A stretch of 64,000 bases of DNA from Myotis daubentonii. Lineage: Eukaryota > Chordata > Mammalia > Chiroptera > Vespertilionidae. How positions within the stretch are numbered: the first letter of the stretch is position 1; every line of letters starts with the position of its first letter. Below are positions 25,799 to 41,797 of the stretch, in pieces. The stretch is from positions 51,928,093 through 51,992,092 of the forward strand of contig NC_081849.1 in NCBI RefSeq assembly GCF_963259705.1, given 5' to 3'. Under the pieces are notes generated by a model. It ran no database searches, had not been told where the DNA came from, and was given only the letters and a program-made list of their open reading frames with translations. The translations under genes were made by a program, and so were the position numbers.

Positions 25799-27836
25799 GG
25801 AGGGCATTCAGGGATCCAGAATAAGAGCTCTCGAATATGGCGGCGATATAGGCAGACGTGTCCCAGGTCGTGTCCCGGAGCAAATGGAGCGAGCAGCTGA
25901 AGCTAGTAACACTCACACCGAATTGGCGAAATTGCTCAGCTGGTGAGAGGGTTTGCAGCCGGGAAGAGCAGAACTCCCCTGGAAAGGTAAAAAAAAAACC
26001 AGGGATTTGGGCAGGAAAGTTTGCCAGACCTCTGAGCCCAGAGAGTCGGAGGCAGACCGCGTGGCAGACAGCCGTGTCCCCTGGGACAGGCACAGCCCCT
26101 GACGGGGGGGAAAGGAGAACCGCGGGATTCCTGGCGCTGCCAGGGAAATTGAGAGCTGGGTTCTGTGATCACAGAGGACTGAGCCTAAAGGGGGCAGCCT
26201 GAAGAGCTGACCTGACCATGCAGTCCCGGTAAGAGAAGAAGCTTACAGAAACCAAGCCTTCCCCGTTTCCGAGGCCGGCATTTGTTTGTTTGTTTACACT
26301 GAATCCTGTTCATGGGACATTTCGGATACAGACACTCACCTGTGCTGAAGAGAGGGAGAGTGTGCTGAGGAGTGGAATCTGGGGAGAGACTGGGGAAAGA
26401 GGGGGAGCCGGGAGAGGTGGTAGTGAATTGAGTGCTGAGACACCCCTGAGCCCAGGACTGGGGCACCCACCCTCTCCGGAGAATGAGACTCCTCCCCCCA
26501 GCCCCCAGGCAAGGAGCACAGCCACACCCAGATTCCACCCTGTACGAGATCAAGGATTAAGATAACCTGATCAGTCCCTGGGAGTTAACAGGGTCTGGCC
26601 TATAGGGGGATTTTCAATCCCAGCAACAACATAGCGCTGGTAACTAACTATTACGCAGTCAGCTCTGGGCAGTGAACTTCCACTGGACAGAGGGGCCCTA
26701 TAGCCTCAGAGGCCAACCCCAGAACACTGCCACCCAGAGGCTGACCCACAAACTGACTCTTTGCTAAACACAAAATAAGGCAGTCTGGGAAATAAATGCG
26801 GCATGCTTTAAAATAAGGACTGTGGTTTACAACACAGAGGAACAGTATATCGCAGGGAAACTCAACACTCTCCTGAATACCTGGAAGGTCTAAGGCGAGC
26901 CACACTGAAGAATAGAAGAAACGAAGGACATTCACTACTGCAATTATTTTTCTTTTTTCACTTTTTAACTAAGAAACCAATTTTTTTTCATTCTTTTTTT
27001 TCTGTTCTTTTTTTTTTCTTTTCTTCTTTTTCCATCACCTGATTTTACCCTTTTAATTACTACCTTATTATTTTTAACCAGTATTATTACTGCTACCATT
27101 TTACCATTTTTTAAAGTGCCATTTTATTTTTTCTTTATTTTATTTTGGGATTAGTGTTCACCATTCTATTTTCATCGTTATATTATTGGTTGTTTCTAGT
27201 TTGCATTCATATCCAGGGAGCTGTTGCTGGAATTTGTTGGGATTAATGGCTGTTCTATAGGAGTATTCTCCTCATATAAAAAGTCTCTTCCCCTCTTCCA
27301 CTTCATTCTCTCTTTTCGCTCTTTTTTTTTTCTTTTCTTTTCTTGCTTTTATTTTCCCCCTTCCTTTTTCCCAATTTCATTTTTGCACTCCCTTTTTTTG
27401 GTCCCTACTTTTCTTTTCCTTTCTCTCTTTTATCTTTTTCTCTTCCTTCTTCCTTATCCCCTAATTCTCTTAATTCAGGTGGTCACCTTTAATTGGGGTT
27501 ATTAATATCGTGAATATATTTGTGTATAGTGCCTGGTACGTGGTGCCTTGTTGTGTTGTATTTTGTGCCTTTAAATCAACGCAGCAGATCCAAGCAACAG
27601 CAACCTCCTGAGCACCACATCCTCTGCTGAGGAACAGCAGCTGTACGTGAAACCTCGCCCCACCAGCCGGAAGAGCCACCACAGCTGTGAACAGCACCCA
27701 CCAGAGGAGCTGCTGCCAACTGAAGAGCAGCTGCTACCGCAACCGCCCGAAGAGCAACCACAGACCAAGGAGTCACTGCCACCAAGGGAGCAACCACTGA
27801 ACGACTCAACGTCTAGATATGTCAGTGAGCTCAAAC

Positions 27837-28806
27837 ATGGGTAGACAAAGAAACCCCCAAAGGAAAGAGAAGGAGAACTCTCCAGAAAAGCAGCTAAGTA
27901 ATACAGAGGCATGCAACATGACAGATAAAGAATTCAGAATAAGGATCCTAGAGTGCATAAACCGGATGGAGGAAAAAATCGACAACCTCTGCAAGAAGCA
28001 AGAAGAAACAGATGAAAAAATCGATAACATATGGAAGAAGCTAGAAGAAACAGATGAAAAAATCGATAACATATGGAAGAAGCTAGAAGACACAGATGAA
28101 AAAATCAACAACCTAAGTAAGACCCAAGAAGAAATGAAGAGTGATATAGCTGCAATGAAAAACTCCATTGAAAGTATCAACAGTAGACTAGGAGAAGCGG
28201 AGGACCGAATTAGTGAATTAGAAGACAAGGAAGCAAAACACACCCAAAATGTACTGCAATTGGAGAAAAAAAAGACAGGAGGAGAGCCTAAGGGAGCTTT
28301 GGGACAACATGAAACGAAACAACATACGAATAATAGGAGTACCAGAACAACAGAAGGATGAACAAGGATTAGAAAACCTACTCGAAGAAATAATATCAGA
28401 AAACTTTCCTGAGGTGGGGAAGAAAAAAGTCACACAAGCCCAGAGAGTCCCAAACAAGGTGAACCCGAAAAGACCCACACCAAGACACATCATAATCACC
28501 ATGGCAAATGTTCAGGACAAAGAGAGAATCTTACAGGCTGCAAGAGAGAGACGGAAAGTTACATACAAGGGATCTCCCATTAGATTGTCAAATGACTTCT
28601 CAACAGAAACACATCAGGCAAGAAAAGAATGGACTGAAATTTACAAAGTGATGCAAAGCAAAGGGCTGAATCCAAGAATACTCTATCCAGCAAGGCTATC
28701 ATTCAAACTTGAAGGGGAAATAAGAAGCTTCACAGACAAAAAAAGGCTAAGGGAGTTTGTCACCACCAAGCCAGCAATGCAAGGAATGCTAAAGGGACTG
28801 GTATAA
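27837..28806 (+). pseudogene. L1 ORF1 (RNA-binding coiled-coil protein), frameshifted
   Basis: ORF1p is the RNA-binding trimeric protein of L1. The first frame (from ATG 27837; MGRQRNPQRKEKENSPEKQL) covers the basic N-terminus and coiled coil. It includes a 15-residue unit, near EETDEKIDNIWKKLE, repeated about three times at roughly 28003-28125. The frame changes at an A8 run (28266-28273), then continues through the RRM and C-terminal domain (NNIRIIGVPE; FSTETHQARKEW; ARLSFKLEGEIRSF) to the stop at 28804-28806. A frameshift of +1 separates the halves. I start at 27837 rather than 27819 because the L1 family begins near MGRQ/MGKR. Confidence 0.9.
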
Positions 28807-28855
28807 AAATAAGAAATAAAAAGCTCAGAAAGAAAACAGCCACACAAAAAAAGAA

Positions 28856-29777
28856 ATGGCTACAAACAAGTACCTTTCAATAATAACTTTAAACGTAAAC
28901 GGACTAAATGCTCCAACCAAAAGACATCGAGTGGCTGAATGGATAAAAAAAACATGACCCATACATCTGCTGTCTACAAGAAACCCACCTCATTAGAAGG
29001 GACTCACACAGACTGAAAGTGAAAGGATGGAAAAATATCTTTCAGGCAAATGGAAAGGAAAAGAAAGCTGGGGTAGCAATACTTATATCGGACAAAATAG
29101 ACCTCAAAGTGAAGGCCTTAACAAGAGATAAGGAAGGCCACTTCATAATACTAAAGGGATCAATACAACAAGAAGATATAACCCTGGTAAACATATATGC
29201 ACCCAATGTAGGAGCACCCAAATTCATAAAAAAACTCCTGGAAAATATCAAAGGAGAGATCGACAACAATACAATCATAGTAGGGGACTTTAATACACCA
29301 TTGACAGCACTGGATAAGTCCTATAGACAAACAACCAGCAAAGATACAGCAATCCTAAATGACTCACTAGATCAGATGGACTTAATAGACATCTTCAGAA
29401 CACTTCACCCCAAAGCCAGAGAATATACGTTCTTCTCAGGTGCTCATGGGACATCTTCAAAAATAGAACACATATTGGGTCACAAGCAAAGTATCCCCAA
29501 ATTCAAGAAGATTGAAATCATAAAAAGCGTCTTCGCAGACCACGATGGCATAATATTAGAAATAAACTACAATAAAAACACCCCAAAATACTCAAACACC
29601 TGGAAGCTGAATAGCATGCTATTAAATATTGATTGGGTTACCAATGAGATCAAAGAAGAAATTAAAAACATCCTGGAAACTAATGACAATGAAAACACAA
29701 CAATCCAAAACCTATGGGACACATTGAAAGCAGTCCTGAGAGGGAAGTTTATAGCTCTACAGGCCTATCTTAAAAAA
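28856..29777 (+). pseudogene. L1 ORF2 endonuclease domain, frameshifted and truncated
   Basis: The region starts ATGGCTACAAAC (protein TLNVNGLNAPTKRH), hits a TGA at 28955-28957 because of an A8 run (28945-28952), and continues in another frame through the apurinic-endonuclease-like motifs [28 protein letters not shown] and FADHDGI. Two catalytic-type positions look altered: the Asp of the S-K/R-I-D motif is Glu, and the Ser before Asp-His is Ala. Sequence ends at about residue 305 of the usual ~1,275, so the reverse transcriptase is absent. No function as a protein is expected. Confidence 0.9.
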
Positions 29778-29793
29778 CAGAATAAGAGCTCTC

Positions 29794-30784
29794 ATCTTGA
29801 CAGCCTCAGAATATATCCTGAGAGTCTGCTAAATTCTTCCACATTATCATGCCCCAAATGCAAGGGAGGAGAATAGTCATTTATATAATACGGATGACAG
29901 CGTAAAAATATTAGTTCCCTTAGCAGCTCTGTCAGTGTTCCTTGATGGTAGCCAAACCGGTGCTGGGCAAGCCACAAAATCTAGACTTCAGTCTGCCACT
30001 TATAGTTGGTCTTTGGCACAGTTCACGTAAGCAGTTGTTATAACATTCTGCAGTTTTGCAAGATATAGTGGAAACATTGATTATTGTAATCTAAGTCGAC
30101 TCAAAAGTTCTACTCAATCCAACTATGGAGAGCTGTATTCCAAGAGCCCATAAATTGGTTATTTGGAATATAAACTATATTTTCCCGCAGGAACAACATA
30201 TGTTATGTGGATGGAGTTTCCTAAGACCAATGCATAAAAGCCTATTTAACTCATACTGTGATTTGACTCATAAATATTAATATTGTTAAACTTTTTGGGT
30301 GTTAGAACTGAGCAGCCCTTATTCACAGGAGAGAAAAAAAAAGTATTCTCTTGTCTTTTCAGGGTCTTGGGTTTGACCCTAGGCAAACTTTGAATTTTTA
30401 ATATCTTCTAATTCCTTTCTACATACATTTTAACTCTATTTGATTGATCTCTAGGACTCTACTTCTTAATCTTTTTTGACCTTTACCCTTACCATACTTT
30501 AACCCTCTATCTTCCAGATAGCCTAATCAGCCAAGATTTTTGGAGCACTTTTTGTGGTTTATTTTGTGAAAATAGATATGTTGATATACTTCTTTTAGCC
30601 ACTACATCTTGCCCATCACTGCTTTTGAGCGTGAATTGGTTTCTCTATGAAAGGATTCTTCCCATATGGTTCCAGGATGCTTATTCTCCTAGAAGAACCT
30701 CTTGGTGGTGAAATTACAAGGAGTGTAGAGATTCAGTTCCAACAAAGGAGTTATCTCACAGGGTAAAGCAGATCTCTTCTAAAG
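29794..30784. other. GLCCI1 intron downstream of the L1, nothing recognised
   Basis: Non-repetitive-looking AT-rich sequence. Confidence 0.4.
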
Positions 30785-31015
30785 TAACAGAACAAACAAA
30801 GCAAACAAACTCTTAGACACCGGCAATAGTACGGTGGTTACCAGGGTGGAAGGGAAGTGGAGGGGGATAAAGAGGGTAAAGGGGCATCAGTGGTGACGGA
30901 AGGAGACTACACTTTGGAGGGTGAGACACAGTGCAATGTGCTGATAATGTATTATAGAATTACACACTTAATAATATGTATTAAACAATGTCACCCAATA
31001 AATTTAATTTAAATA
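30785..31015 (+). mobile_element. L1 3' end fragment
   Basis: CTTAGACACCGGCAATAGTA, TACGGTGGTTACCAGGGTGG and CACCCAATAAATTTAATTTA followed by A-rich sequence match an L1 3'UTR tail. Confidence 0.65.
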
Positions 31016-31924
31016 AATAATAAATATTAGCTGCTGTTTTAAAAAACTGATTTGTTTTAGAATTATGTCTCTGACGTCATCTTTCCTATTTCTATTTTTC
31101 AAGATAACATCTAAAATTATGTATATTCCTATTCTGACAGCTTATAGGAACATCCAGTAAATAAATGCCTTTTCCCTACTTTCGGAAAATGTTCACAATT
31201 TGTAGCAATGGCAGATGCTACATTTAGCAGAATGTGAGCTCTAGCAGGAGCAGGTAACTTTATTTTGCTTGTTGCTTTATCCTTAGCAAGTGGAGTAGTG
31301 TCTAGCAGAGTGGTGCTTAGTGGAGACTTTCTGAGTAATCCTTTAAGAGCTTTCTTCGTGGCATGTCCATTTTTAAGGATATATTTTTATAGCTGTGTTG
31401 AAATTACTAGTGTCTTTTTTGTTAAGTTGTTAAATTGTATGTGTTTGGCTTTTGAATGTTCAGGAAGAGTGTGATCCTCTCTCTCCTCACCTCCCCACAA
31501 ACAAAAAAACTAAGATTATGTGAACCTATTGATAGGCCTTTGGTGGGGAAGAAGACATGAAGCTTTGTTTCCTGTTGAAATTAGGGGAAAGGAAGTACCT
31601 TTGCTAAAACCCGTCACATCTTCAACTCTGTTTCTGACTGGAGAGAAAATAGGGTATCAGCCAGACTAGAGGAAAAGGGGACCTGTTGAATTTTTGTCCC
31701 ATTATCTTCTGTTTTACTCTCAGAATAAATATCAACACACAGAGGCCGTTCCTTCCACTCTATCTCTTTGTGAGGCTAACAGAAGGCAGACCTAATAAAG
31801 CCGTTACCTGAGCTATAAGATTTTAATTAGAAACAGAATGCTAGACTTGGGTGGACCTTGATATTCTGGTCACCTCATGTCTCTAATGAGGACAGTGGAA
31901 TTGAGATAGATCAGAACTTTGGCA
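31016..31924. other. Intron, nothing recognised
   Basis: No feature identified. Confidence 0.4.
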
Positions 31925-32215
31925 GAGAGCCTAACGGTAATGAACTCTGACTTAGATTCACCTGTTGAATCCCTGCTCTGTCACTTACTAACCATGTGTC
32001 CTTGGGCAAGTTACTCAACCTCTCTGTATCTCAGTTTTCTCGCCTGTAAATTAGGGATAATGATGGTCCTGCCTCATAGCATTGTTAAGGTGATTAAATG
32101 TGCTCAGATGGTTTACCTGTGTTATCTCCTTTAATATTGCCATAATCCTATGAGTAGGGATGTTGTCTTTATATTAAGAATGGGGAGTCTAAGGCTTAGA
32201 GAAATGAAGTGACTT
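31925..32215 (+). mobile_element. MIR SINE
   Basis: AACTCTGACTTAGATTCACC, CTGCTCTGTCACTTACTAAC and CAGTTTTCTCGCCTGTAAAT are MIR landmarks; the part after 32115 resembles a second MIR/L2 tail. Confidence 0.85.
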
Positions 32216-32589
32216 AAGTTCTATCCAGTCCACATGCCAACAAAAATCTTCTACTGCTTGACACTACTTCTTGCTGCCTTTGCAGGAGGAGTACAGGCAT
32301 TCAGCGTGAAAGGGCCTGGTGCGTGGAGGACAGTAAGAAATTGCGTGGCTGGAGCACAGGGGTGAATGGTGGGGAGTAGGTAGAAAGCAGTGCACGTGGA
32401 GAGGTGGAGAAGCAGCTACTTTTTAAAGGGCCTTGGGTGCCTGGGGAAGAGAAATGAAGAGCCAAGCAAAGATCTTTTGTAAGCTAAAGGACATGACTGG
32501 CTCTATCTTTCGGACCATAACTTGGGTGGAATTATAGAACTGGAGAGAGAAGCAGGAGTACTAGCCAAGATGCTGTTGTACGAGCCTAG

Positions 32590-32830
32590 TCCTGTGGTCT
32601 CCAAACTTGATTTATTACACACACTTTTCAACAATTTTTCATCTGTGCCCATAATACAAATTCATATATTTCCAAGTTATCTATGTGTAATCCAATCCCC
32701 AAACTAAATATGTGCTGGCAAAACTTCCTTTCATATTTTCAAAGATATAAAGTGAATATATAAATGTTCTAATATTTTCTTCTTGCCTGTCAGCAAGTTG
32801 TGTTGTGCACCTCAGTTGGGAAACCCCAGG
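32590..32830. mobile_element. hAT-type mini-transposon (decayed)
   Basis: CTGTGGTCTCCAAACTTGAT at the left and CCTCAGTTGGGAAACCCCAG at the right resemble hAT inverted ends (CAGTGGTTCCCAAAC), with TGGCAAAACTTCCTTTCATA inside. A clear 8-base target duplication was not found. Confidence 0.55.
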
Positions 32831-36750
<3,920 letters not shown>

Positions 36751-39285
36751 TGCCGCCGCGGGGGCTGGCCCTACGGGACCGTCCACGGATTAGGAACCAG
36801 GTCTCAGATGTCTACCTGCATGGAGTGACAAACTTTCTGAATGCCACCACCGACAACAAGCTACTTAGCAGCATCGTAAAGTATCTCTTAACACTGATCT
36901 TGGCAGGGATGGAACTCCTCTTCAGCAGTTTTTGTGGAAAGCAGCAATGCTTGCAAAATGTGTGTCACTGAGCATTTTAAGTGGAGACTATGCATTTCAT
37001 AGTATGTTTGACAGATTAGTACTGTGTCCTGTGTTTTGTTCCAAATTCTTCAGTATAAATAAGCTCTATATCAAAAAGTTGCCTGTCTAAATAGAAAATG
37101 TCTTGCTGTGTTTTGTCCTATGGAAAATACTGTACTTCAGGATTATGTTTACAATCGATCCAGGTGTTTGTTTCTAACTTCAGTAATACATACAATGCAA
37201 AAAATAAAATAAAATAATGGCCACAACAGTTGCACAGTGCCCACCCTATGGCCTAGCTTCAGGTACTTCAGTTGAAGTCTAAACTCAGGTAACTTGGAAT
37301 GTATATCATATTGGGATATTAACTATTTCACAGCTAAAAAGCTAAAGAGGGAACATCACTCTTTGCCTTTCCTTGTTTTACGCATTTCCCTTTCCTCATT
37401 ACATTCCACTTCCTTAGAATAAGAAGTGCATTCAGCCCTAGGAGAACGGTCATCCTGGACCTGGGGGAAATGAGGACCAGCACACCCAGGGTGTCTGACA
37501 TCACTCCTGTCATGTGGTTACCAGGAAAACAGCTGTTGCATTCATGGTCTCAATGTGTGTAAACGTGGCTTTTTTTTTTTTTTTAAAGTTCAGGTGTTGC
37601 TCAGTTAATGACTGTTCGGTGTCGCATATACAGTGTCCAGTACCAGGCTGTACACAAACATTCCACATTGTGTGTGATGGAATTTAAAGGCAAGAATGTC
37701 TAGGTTTAAATTCAGAACGAGTGAAGTTTCACAGGGAGTGGTTGAGATTTGTTTGTTTATGTTGGCCATCAGGTAATGAAACGCTACTGTTTTATCTAAG
37801 GCATGTAAATGTCTAGTTTCCCTTTTGGAGAGTCTTTAATTCGCAGGTTTAAAAAGGACACGCTTGGGGTTATTATCTTCCTCAAGCAGTTCAGGTGCAT
37901 GAGTGACATTCATGTAGAGAGGGAATGTGTAGGTCTCAGAATTAATGCCACAGGAGTTAGAGGTTAGTTGATGACTGACAAAAGCAGTAGTTTGACGCTG
38001 GATCATTTAAGCCTCTCTCGTAGTATCATGAATAGTTCTGTTGGTATTTTGGTCATGCAAAAACCCAAGTAAATAGCCTTGACCTTGCAGACTTGACTTC
38101 TCGGCGCAGTGTGAACAGGGCCCCAGATGCTCCCAACTGCTCAGGGGAAGAGCCCGACTTTCAGACATTGTTTTCTGTCACACAAAGAGAGGATCCAAAA
38201 GCAAAGGGAAGTTTTGTATCTTCATTCCATTGCTTTCAGTTTAATAAAACGTAGAGTTGTTTCCATCTGCACCTTAAGTATAGGGCACGGTTTTCTGAAG
38301 AGTTAGGGGAACAAGATGCCTACAGCTACTGGAACGTTGCAGTTCCCTTCAGTCATTCCCAGGTTGTTATTTTCTAAGGAGGTTGGAGAAGGAAGAGACG
38401 GTAGAGATGAAAGCAACACCATTGATTTTTCTTTTAAAGAAATGGCATCTATGTGTATGTGTTTGTGTGTGTATGTATTCTGTGTATTATTTTGTCATGA
38501 TTCCAATTTTCTTCTTTCCACCAAAGTTTGCAGTAATATTCTCTACTGAAGGCGCATTCTGGCTCCTTTAAATTAGTCAGTGTTACGTTGTAGGAGACTG
38601 TCATGGGAAAAGACTCAGTTTACTTTTGCCATTTTCACAGGGGAACCTTTTTAAACAATCTCTTCAGCAAGCAGACACCTTTAACCCTAATAATCTCAGG
38701 CCTTGATGAAAATACTATATTTTGTAGATTATGGTTAAAGGGAGAAAATTCTTAGTTCTGTAAGATAAATATGAGCTCCATTAACTTCTGATACCTGGTT
38801 TAGCATTACCCACGTGTTGATCTTATGCTCTGCTTTTGTCCAAATAAGATGCAATAGTATCAATATCAATTTCCAAAAGATGGACTGAATATGCTTTCCT
38901 GGTGATGAAATCTGATGTACGATATTTATAGTGATATGTGCTTTTATTTTCTCATGATAAACTGAATATTAATTGTGTTGTACATTTATTCTTAGCCTAT
39001 ATGAACGTTTTGAACCAAATGTGTTAAAGCTTATGCTTTGCCATATAAATTTCCAGGAAGTTGTTGAGCTCAAATGTATCCTACATCCAGCTGTAGAAAT
39101 TTGTCAGAAATTGTTTAAATTTTGTATATAGTTGTACTGTTTAATCCTAGCCACTGCGGTAAACAGTATTGGAGTTACCATCAATATGGCTTTACACAAG
39201 GAAATGTGTGGCTTTTGTTTTGTATTTTTTCAGTATAGAAGTTCCTGTGTCTTATTTAAATAAAGTTATTAGTAAAAGAGGAACA
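36751..39285 (+). other. GLCCI1: GLCCI1 3'UTR
   Basis: The sequence after the stop codon is AT-rich, has few recognisable transposons, and continues to a canonical AATAAA at 39259-39264; cleavage is expected about 20 bases later. Other AATAAA-type hexamers occur near 37205 and at 38243-38248 and could give shorter isoforms. A Pumilio-type octamer TGTATATA lies at 39123-39130. The end point is inferred from the signal, with no transcript evidence. Confidence 0.75.
39259..39264 (+). promoter_or_regulatory. GLCCI1: Distal GLCCI1 polyadenylation signal AATAAA
   Basis: A canonical AATAAA sits at the end of the unbroken, transposon-poor 3'UTR. It is about 2.5 kb downstream of the stop, which fits the expected length of the long GLCCI1 mRNA form. 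Confidence 0.7.
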
Positions 39286-40871
39286 GTTCACATCCATCTT
39301 TGGAAACACTGGGAGGCTGGCTTCTCACCCGTCAGAGGAACTGGGTGCAGGGTGGTGGCCATCTGCGGTGCTCACCGGTTCCCGACCTGCATCTCTGGGG
39401 CTGAGGGACTCCAACTGGGTCAGGTTTCCGCAGCCTGCTTTCCTCCTGACATTTAATTTACACACTTTCCATCACAAGGTAAGAAGCTAGATGTCTAAAG
39501 TTCCAAGTCTCTGTAATGCTCCCAGCTCCGAGCACCTGAAATAGAGACAACATTGTTCCCACGTTATTATTTTATACCTAAGAACTGTTGGTGGGAACAG
39601 GTTATTGTTTTAAGTTTGATGAAATCACCTCAGAAAAAGTTACCTATTTCTTGCAACGAAAGCTATAGTTTAAAAAACATTTTTATTTTCTACTCCTTTT
39701 ATTTATGTTTAGATTCAGGGTAAGAGGGAGAAAAGCTTTACAGAACAATGGAGTGTTGACATTATGTCCCGCTACCCAAATGGGCTCATGATAGATCGTG
39801 TGTCCTGAAAGCAAAAACAAACCACGTTGAGAAGTAGTTTACCAGCGGAGGGTTCATTGCCCAAAGCACATCTTACCCAAGAGATAAGATTTCACCTTTG
39901 AAACAAACGTTAAAATGACTATTCAGTGTCTGTGCTTTTGCCTGAAAAAGAGGTAAAATACAAGATTTTAAGCTTGTCAACTATCTTGAGGATGATTCAT
40001 AATTCAGACGGGGAATTATGTACCTTATGCAACTTAAAAATTCCATTGCAAGTGAATTCCCAGGAAAAGTAGAATTCTCAGTCCTATCTCTACTTGACTC
40101 AATCAAATAATAAGCTTAATATATAAACAGCCCTGAGAAACAAGCAGTAGGTCAGTATTTGCAAAATCAAGTCTTGAAAAACAAAGGGGGGAAATTAGGC
40201 CTAAGTTCTTACATATGTTTAACCTTATACTAGCTAGAAATAGCCACTGGAAGTTTATGAATATTGCAAAATAAGTGCTTATCCCATGCCCCACCCCACA
40301 GGGTGAGGCCCCTTCTCAGTGTGAAGTTTCCTGCCCACACATGTTCCCTACTGCTCTTCTGCAGCTTCTGCCTTCTCTTCTCCCCCATCTTCGTACTCAG
40401 GGCTCTGGAGCTGCAGGACTTTGTGAAGTGGGATCCCTTCATTCACAGCAGGAGTCAACATCTGAATTCTGTAGTCTAGCCTCACAGTTCCAGTTGTCTG
40501 AAGAGCATCTCCTCTCAGACTTGCCTCATCTCAACTTCAGGAATTAAGTGGGATGAAGACACTATCTTGTCCCCCGTTGCACCAAATCAGCTCACCTTTT
40601 TACACCCCTCTCCCTATATCCCAGAAGACAGACGGGAATTGCAAGTCCTGGCGTTTTCTCCACCTACATCTCTCTGATGAGCCTTTTCCTTCCTACTGTC
40701 TCCCCTCTGAATTTCAAGCTGCAGAGGCACGATGGCATCAGATCAGACAGCCAAGCAGGTGGATGAATTTCTTGTGAGAGAGGATTCTGATGGCAAGGAA
40801 ACAAAACTAAGCATGCTAGACTTCAGTACCTCTCTAAGCCATAGGCCAGGGAGGGGTCACCCAATTAGTGC
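39286..40871. other. Intergenic DNA past GLCCI1
   Basis: No gene or repeat recognised. Short frames at 40264-40547 overlap each other in different frames and lack domains. Confidence 0.4.
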
Positions 40872-41160
40872 ACATGGGCCGAATCCATCCCATGCTTACT
40901 GTCGTAACATTTTACTGGACCAAAGCCACTCACACTCGTTTGCTTATGTAGTAAGTAGTAAAGTCTTGAGGGGGTCAAAAGTTAGATGCGGGTTTCTGAC
41001 TGTCCGCTCCCCTAACCCCCACATGGTTCACGGATCAGGGGTATTGCCTGTGGCTACCTTGCTGCACAATGGCAGAGTTTCAGAGTTGTAGCAGAGATAA
41101 TCTGGCCCCCCTGCCTAAAATATTTACAGTCTGGTCCTTTACGGAAGAAAAGCTGCTGAC
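40872..41160 (+). mobile_element. hAT-Charlie MER-type relic, same family as 3180-3392, with an internal insertion
   Basis: TTTTACTGGACCAAAGCCAC at the left, and CACAATGGCAGAGTTT then CCTAAAATATTTACAGTCTG at the right, are the two halves of the family read in the opposite orientation to the copy at 3180. About 95 bases of unrelated sequence (around 40955-41050) separate them. Confidence 0.55.
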
Positions 41161-41214
41161 TTCCGCTGGACCAAAGAGCAAACTAGAGGTAGGTGACTTG
41201 TGCTATATGTGTGG

Positions 41215-41680
41215 TTGTCTGTGAAATATGTTCACAGACTCTTTGACCCACCTCCCTTCAAGAGGTAGAGCTTTGTTTTCCTCCCCTTAAGTGTGGGCTG
41301 GACTTGCTCATGAATTAGAATCCCACAGAGTGATAGGCTGGCACTTCTGCAATAGGGTTATAAAAAGACAGGCTTCTGTCTTGGGGTGTGCACTTTCTTG
41401 GATCACTTGCTATGGGGGGAGCTGTTGTAAGCATTCTCAGGAAGTCTATGGAGAGACCCATGGCAAGTGATGGAGTCCTCTGGCCATCAGCTAGCATGGA
41501 ACTGAGGCCCCTTGCCAGCAACCATGGGATTGAGTTTGGAAGCAGGTCCTCAGCCCCAGCTAAATCACTCCTGGGTTCCTGACTCTGAAAAACTGTGAGA
41601 CAAACAATGTTTTTGTGTTCAGATGCTAAGTTTTGGGGTACTTCGCTGCACAAGGTTAAAGAACTAATACAATACAGCAA
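41215..41680 (+). mobile_element. MLT1-like (ERVL-MaLR) LTR
   Basis: GGAACTGAGGCCCCTTGCCA, CAGGTCCTCAGCCCCAGCTA, then AAACTGTGAGACAAACAATG and GATGCTAAGTTTTGGGGTAC are the ordered 3' landmarks of MLT1-type LTRs. It is a solo LTR with no internal genes. Confidence 0.8.
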
Positions 41681-41797
41681 CTCCTCTCCATGCCACCCCC
41701 CCTACCACCGCACACATACTTATACTCATTACTGACACCTAAAGTCTTTAACTATTATTCTGTCCTCTGGTTCCGTAAAATAAAGCTTGCCTTTTTT

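Larger units (their letters stand above)
25833..29777 (+). mobile_element. L1 with intact 5' end but 3'-truncated inside ORF2 (3,945 bp)
   Basis: Perfect 16-base target duplications (CAGAATAAGAGCTCTC at 25817-25832 and 29778-29793) bound the element. It starts GAATATGGCGGCGATAT (a YY1-like ATGGCGG near the start, typical of L1 5' ends). A GC-rich then T-rich 5'UTR runs to about 27836; ORF1 occupies 27837-28806 and the ORF2 endonuclease region starts at 28856. The element stops in ORF2 right after a TTAAAAAA run, with no reverse transcriptase, 3'UTR or long poly(A). Most mammalian L1 copies are truncated at the 5' end instead. Confidence 0.93.

Noticed and set aside
29019..29876. 285-codon frame as a host gene
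   Set aside because: It is the L1 ORF2 endonuclease region running past the element's end into intron sequence at 29778.
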